NCBI GenBank assembly: GCA_002425685.1
Contig: DIMS01000102.1
Span: 1-14,204 of the forward strand
DNA length: 14,204 nucleotides
Direction: 5' to 3'
Source: Synergistaceae bacterium UBA5560
GTDB lineage: Bacteria; Synergistota; Synergistia; Synergistales; Aminiphilaceae
Positions 13,321 through 14,204 of this stretch are shown here, piece by piece; position 1 is the first letter of the stretch; each line of letters opens with the position of its first letter. The translations under genes and the position numbers were made by a program. Under the pieces are notes generated by a model. The model made no database searches. It had not been told where the DNA came from and was given only the letters and a program-made list of their open reading frames with translations.

Positions 13321-13866
13321 ATGACGGAAAGGACAAGGCGGTTCTCCGCCGGTTTCGGTGTTTTTTCGCTTCTGCTGATGCTCTTCCTGGTCGTTGCGGT
13401 GGCGGGGGGGATTCTCCTGAACCAGCGTCTCCGCGCCCGTTTCGGGGAGGAGGAACGGAGGCTTCTCGACCTGCGGCGTGAAACGGCCGCGATGGAGCGG
13501 CATCTGGAGCGCACCTCCGCCCTTTTGGGGCTCTACAAAAACTCTCTCTCCCGCCTGGACGCGTATGTGCTGCAGTTCCCCCGCGACCGGGTGGGATTCT
13601 TCTCGGCGGTGGAGAGCGAGCTGACCAAATACGATGTGGAAGTGAAGCGCATCGCTCCCGCTCAGGCCACGGTTTCCGGGCGGACCGCCGTGACCGTGGA
13701 GTTCGAGGGACCCTACTACACGATTCTCAAGGCCATGGCGGACTGGAGGGTCATGCCCGTGACGGTGCGCGTGGGCTCTCTGTCCCTCGCCTTCTCCGAC
13801 AACAAGGGGCGCGTGACGGGATCGACCTTGCTGGAGACGGTGCTGGAAGGAGAGGGAGAACGATGA
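13321..13866 (+). CDS. pilO: PilO-like inner-membrane pilus assembly protein
   Basis: A 181-residue bitopic protein. It has a short basic cytoplasmic end, a membrane span at about 12-34, a coiled coil at about 38-70 (FGEEERRLLDLRRETAAMER) and a periplasmic domain at about 85-165. The stretch FFSAVESELTKYDVEVKRIA and the later GPYYTILKAMADW followed by RVMPVTVRVGSLSL match the PilO/GspM ferredoxin-like pattern. PilO pairs with PilN to form the periplasmic alignment complex that links the platform to the secretin through PilP. The ATG at 13321 follows GGAGGGG and starts one base after the pilN stop; it overlaps the next gene by ATGA. Shorter than many PilO proteins (about 200 residues). The family call is fairly safe given architecture and gene order. 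Confidence 0.78.
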   Translation: MTERTRRFSAGFGVFSLLLMLFLVVAVAGGILLNQRLRARFGEEERRLLDLRRETAAMERHLERTSALLGLYKNSLSRLDAYVLQFPRDRVGFFSAVESELTKYDVEVKRIAPAQATVSGRTAVTVEFEGPYYTILKAMADWRVMPVTVRVGSLSLAFSDNKGRVTGSTLLETVLEGEGER

Positions 13867-14204
13867 GTTTCACCGGTGAAGAGTCTCCCTTCGAAGCGCT
13901 GTCGGAGCTGCTCCAGGGGGAATCCCCGGGGACCAGGGGGCTGCGGATCCTCCTGTTCGCCCTCTTTCTCGGACTTGCCCTCTTCGAAGGAATGGGTCTG
14001 TGGCGCCTCCTGGCCCGAAGCGACATTGTCCCGGGATCTTCCGGGGAGATCGTTCTGGCGGAGGACCGCGCCCGGCTGGAGGGAATGGTGAAGGACTTCT
14101 CCGCCACCATGCTTTCCCGGCAGACCAGTCGCCAGCTTGTGGCGCTCACCGTCGCCGCGGACAGGCGTCCCTTCGCACCTTCCGGAGCTTTTGCCCCGGC
14201 GGTC
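13863..14204 (+). CDS. Single-span membrane protein in the PilP/GspC position (partial)
   Basis: The first 114 residues of a protein that continues past the right window edge. It has an acidic cytoplasmic N-terminus (MSFTGEESPFEALSELLQGE), one membrane span at about 27-44 (LRILLFALFLGLALFEGM) and then a periplasmic part without a recognisable domain so far. The ATG at 13863 overlaps the pilO stop, so it is translationally coupled to the cluster. In type IV pilus operons the gene after pilO is usually pilP, a lipoprotein. This one has no lipobox cysteine and instead has an uncleaved span preceded by a cytoplasmic tail, as in GspC. It may therefore be a PilP/GspC-like link to the secretin, but the diagnostic C-terminal part is not in view. 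Confidence 0.7.
   Translation, partial: MSFTGEESPFEALSELLQGESPGTRGLRILLFALFLGLALFEGMGLWRLLARSDIVPGSSGEIVLAEDRARLEGMVKDFSATMLSRQTSRQLVALTVAADRRPFAPSGAFAPAV

Noticed and set aside
1..14204. tRNA, rRNA, insertion sequence, prophage or origin signals.
   Set aside because: I found no tRNA-like cloverleaf, transposase or integrase motifs, or DnaA box clusters on either strand.

Overview
This is a GC-rich bacterial chromosome segment (GC judged by eye, not counted) with ten genes on both strands and no sign of phage, insertion sequences, CRISPR or stable RNA genes. PilM/PilN/PilO-type genes suggest a diderm cell envelope. Two chemoreceptors indicate motility or surface behaviour, and RecD2 plus a DUF3795 protein would suit an anaerobe-rich, RecBCD-lacking lineage. 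A Synergistota-like host is my best guess, but it rests on gene content and style only.

Layout. Positions 1-2205 (minus strand) carry a chemoreceptor cut by the left window edge, a cysteine-rich DUF3795 protein and a small unknown protein; the last two look like one transcription unit read from an extended -10 promoter near 2255. Divergent to them, 2593-4749 encodes a second chemoreceptor with a periplasmic dCache sensor. A stand-alone alpha/beta hydrolase (5022-5834) converges on a small unknown gene (5907-6170, minus). A gene-free stretch of about 500 bases (6171-6672) holds two 28-base direct repeats and several hairpins and leads into recD2 (6673-9138). recD2 converges on nudC (9254-10129, minus). 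A secreted transglutaminase-like protein follows (10547-11449).

The right end (11794 to the window edge) is a tightly coupled cluster: a PilM-like actin fold protein, PilN-like and PilO-like inner-membrane proteins, and a fourth single-span membrane protein cut by the window. ATGA overlaps and a 1-base gap join them. They would form the inner-membrane alignment subcomplex of a type IV pilus or type II secretion-like machine. The two chemoreceptors could feed a chemotaxis array that steers flagella or pili, but no che genes are in view.

Most unusual signals: (1) at four isolated gene ends the stop codon lies inside a hairpin that lacks a U-tract; (2) a 42-base near-perfect palindrome with a T8/A7 core abuts a second inverted repeat just upstream of the pil promoter; (3) the extended -10 sequence TGCTATACT occurs at two unrelated promoters, one with an operator-like inverted repeat at the likely start of transcription; (4) the PilM-like protein appears to have lost canonical nucleotide-binding residues. 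No wholly new multi-gene system is evident to me.
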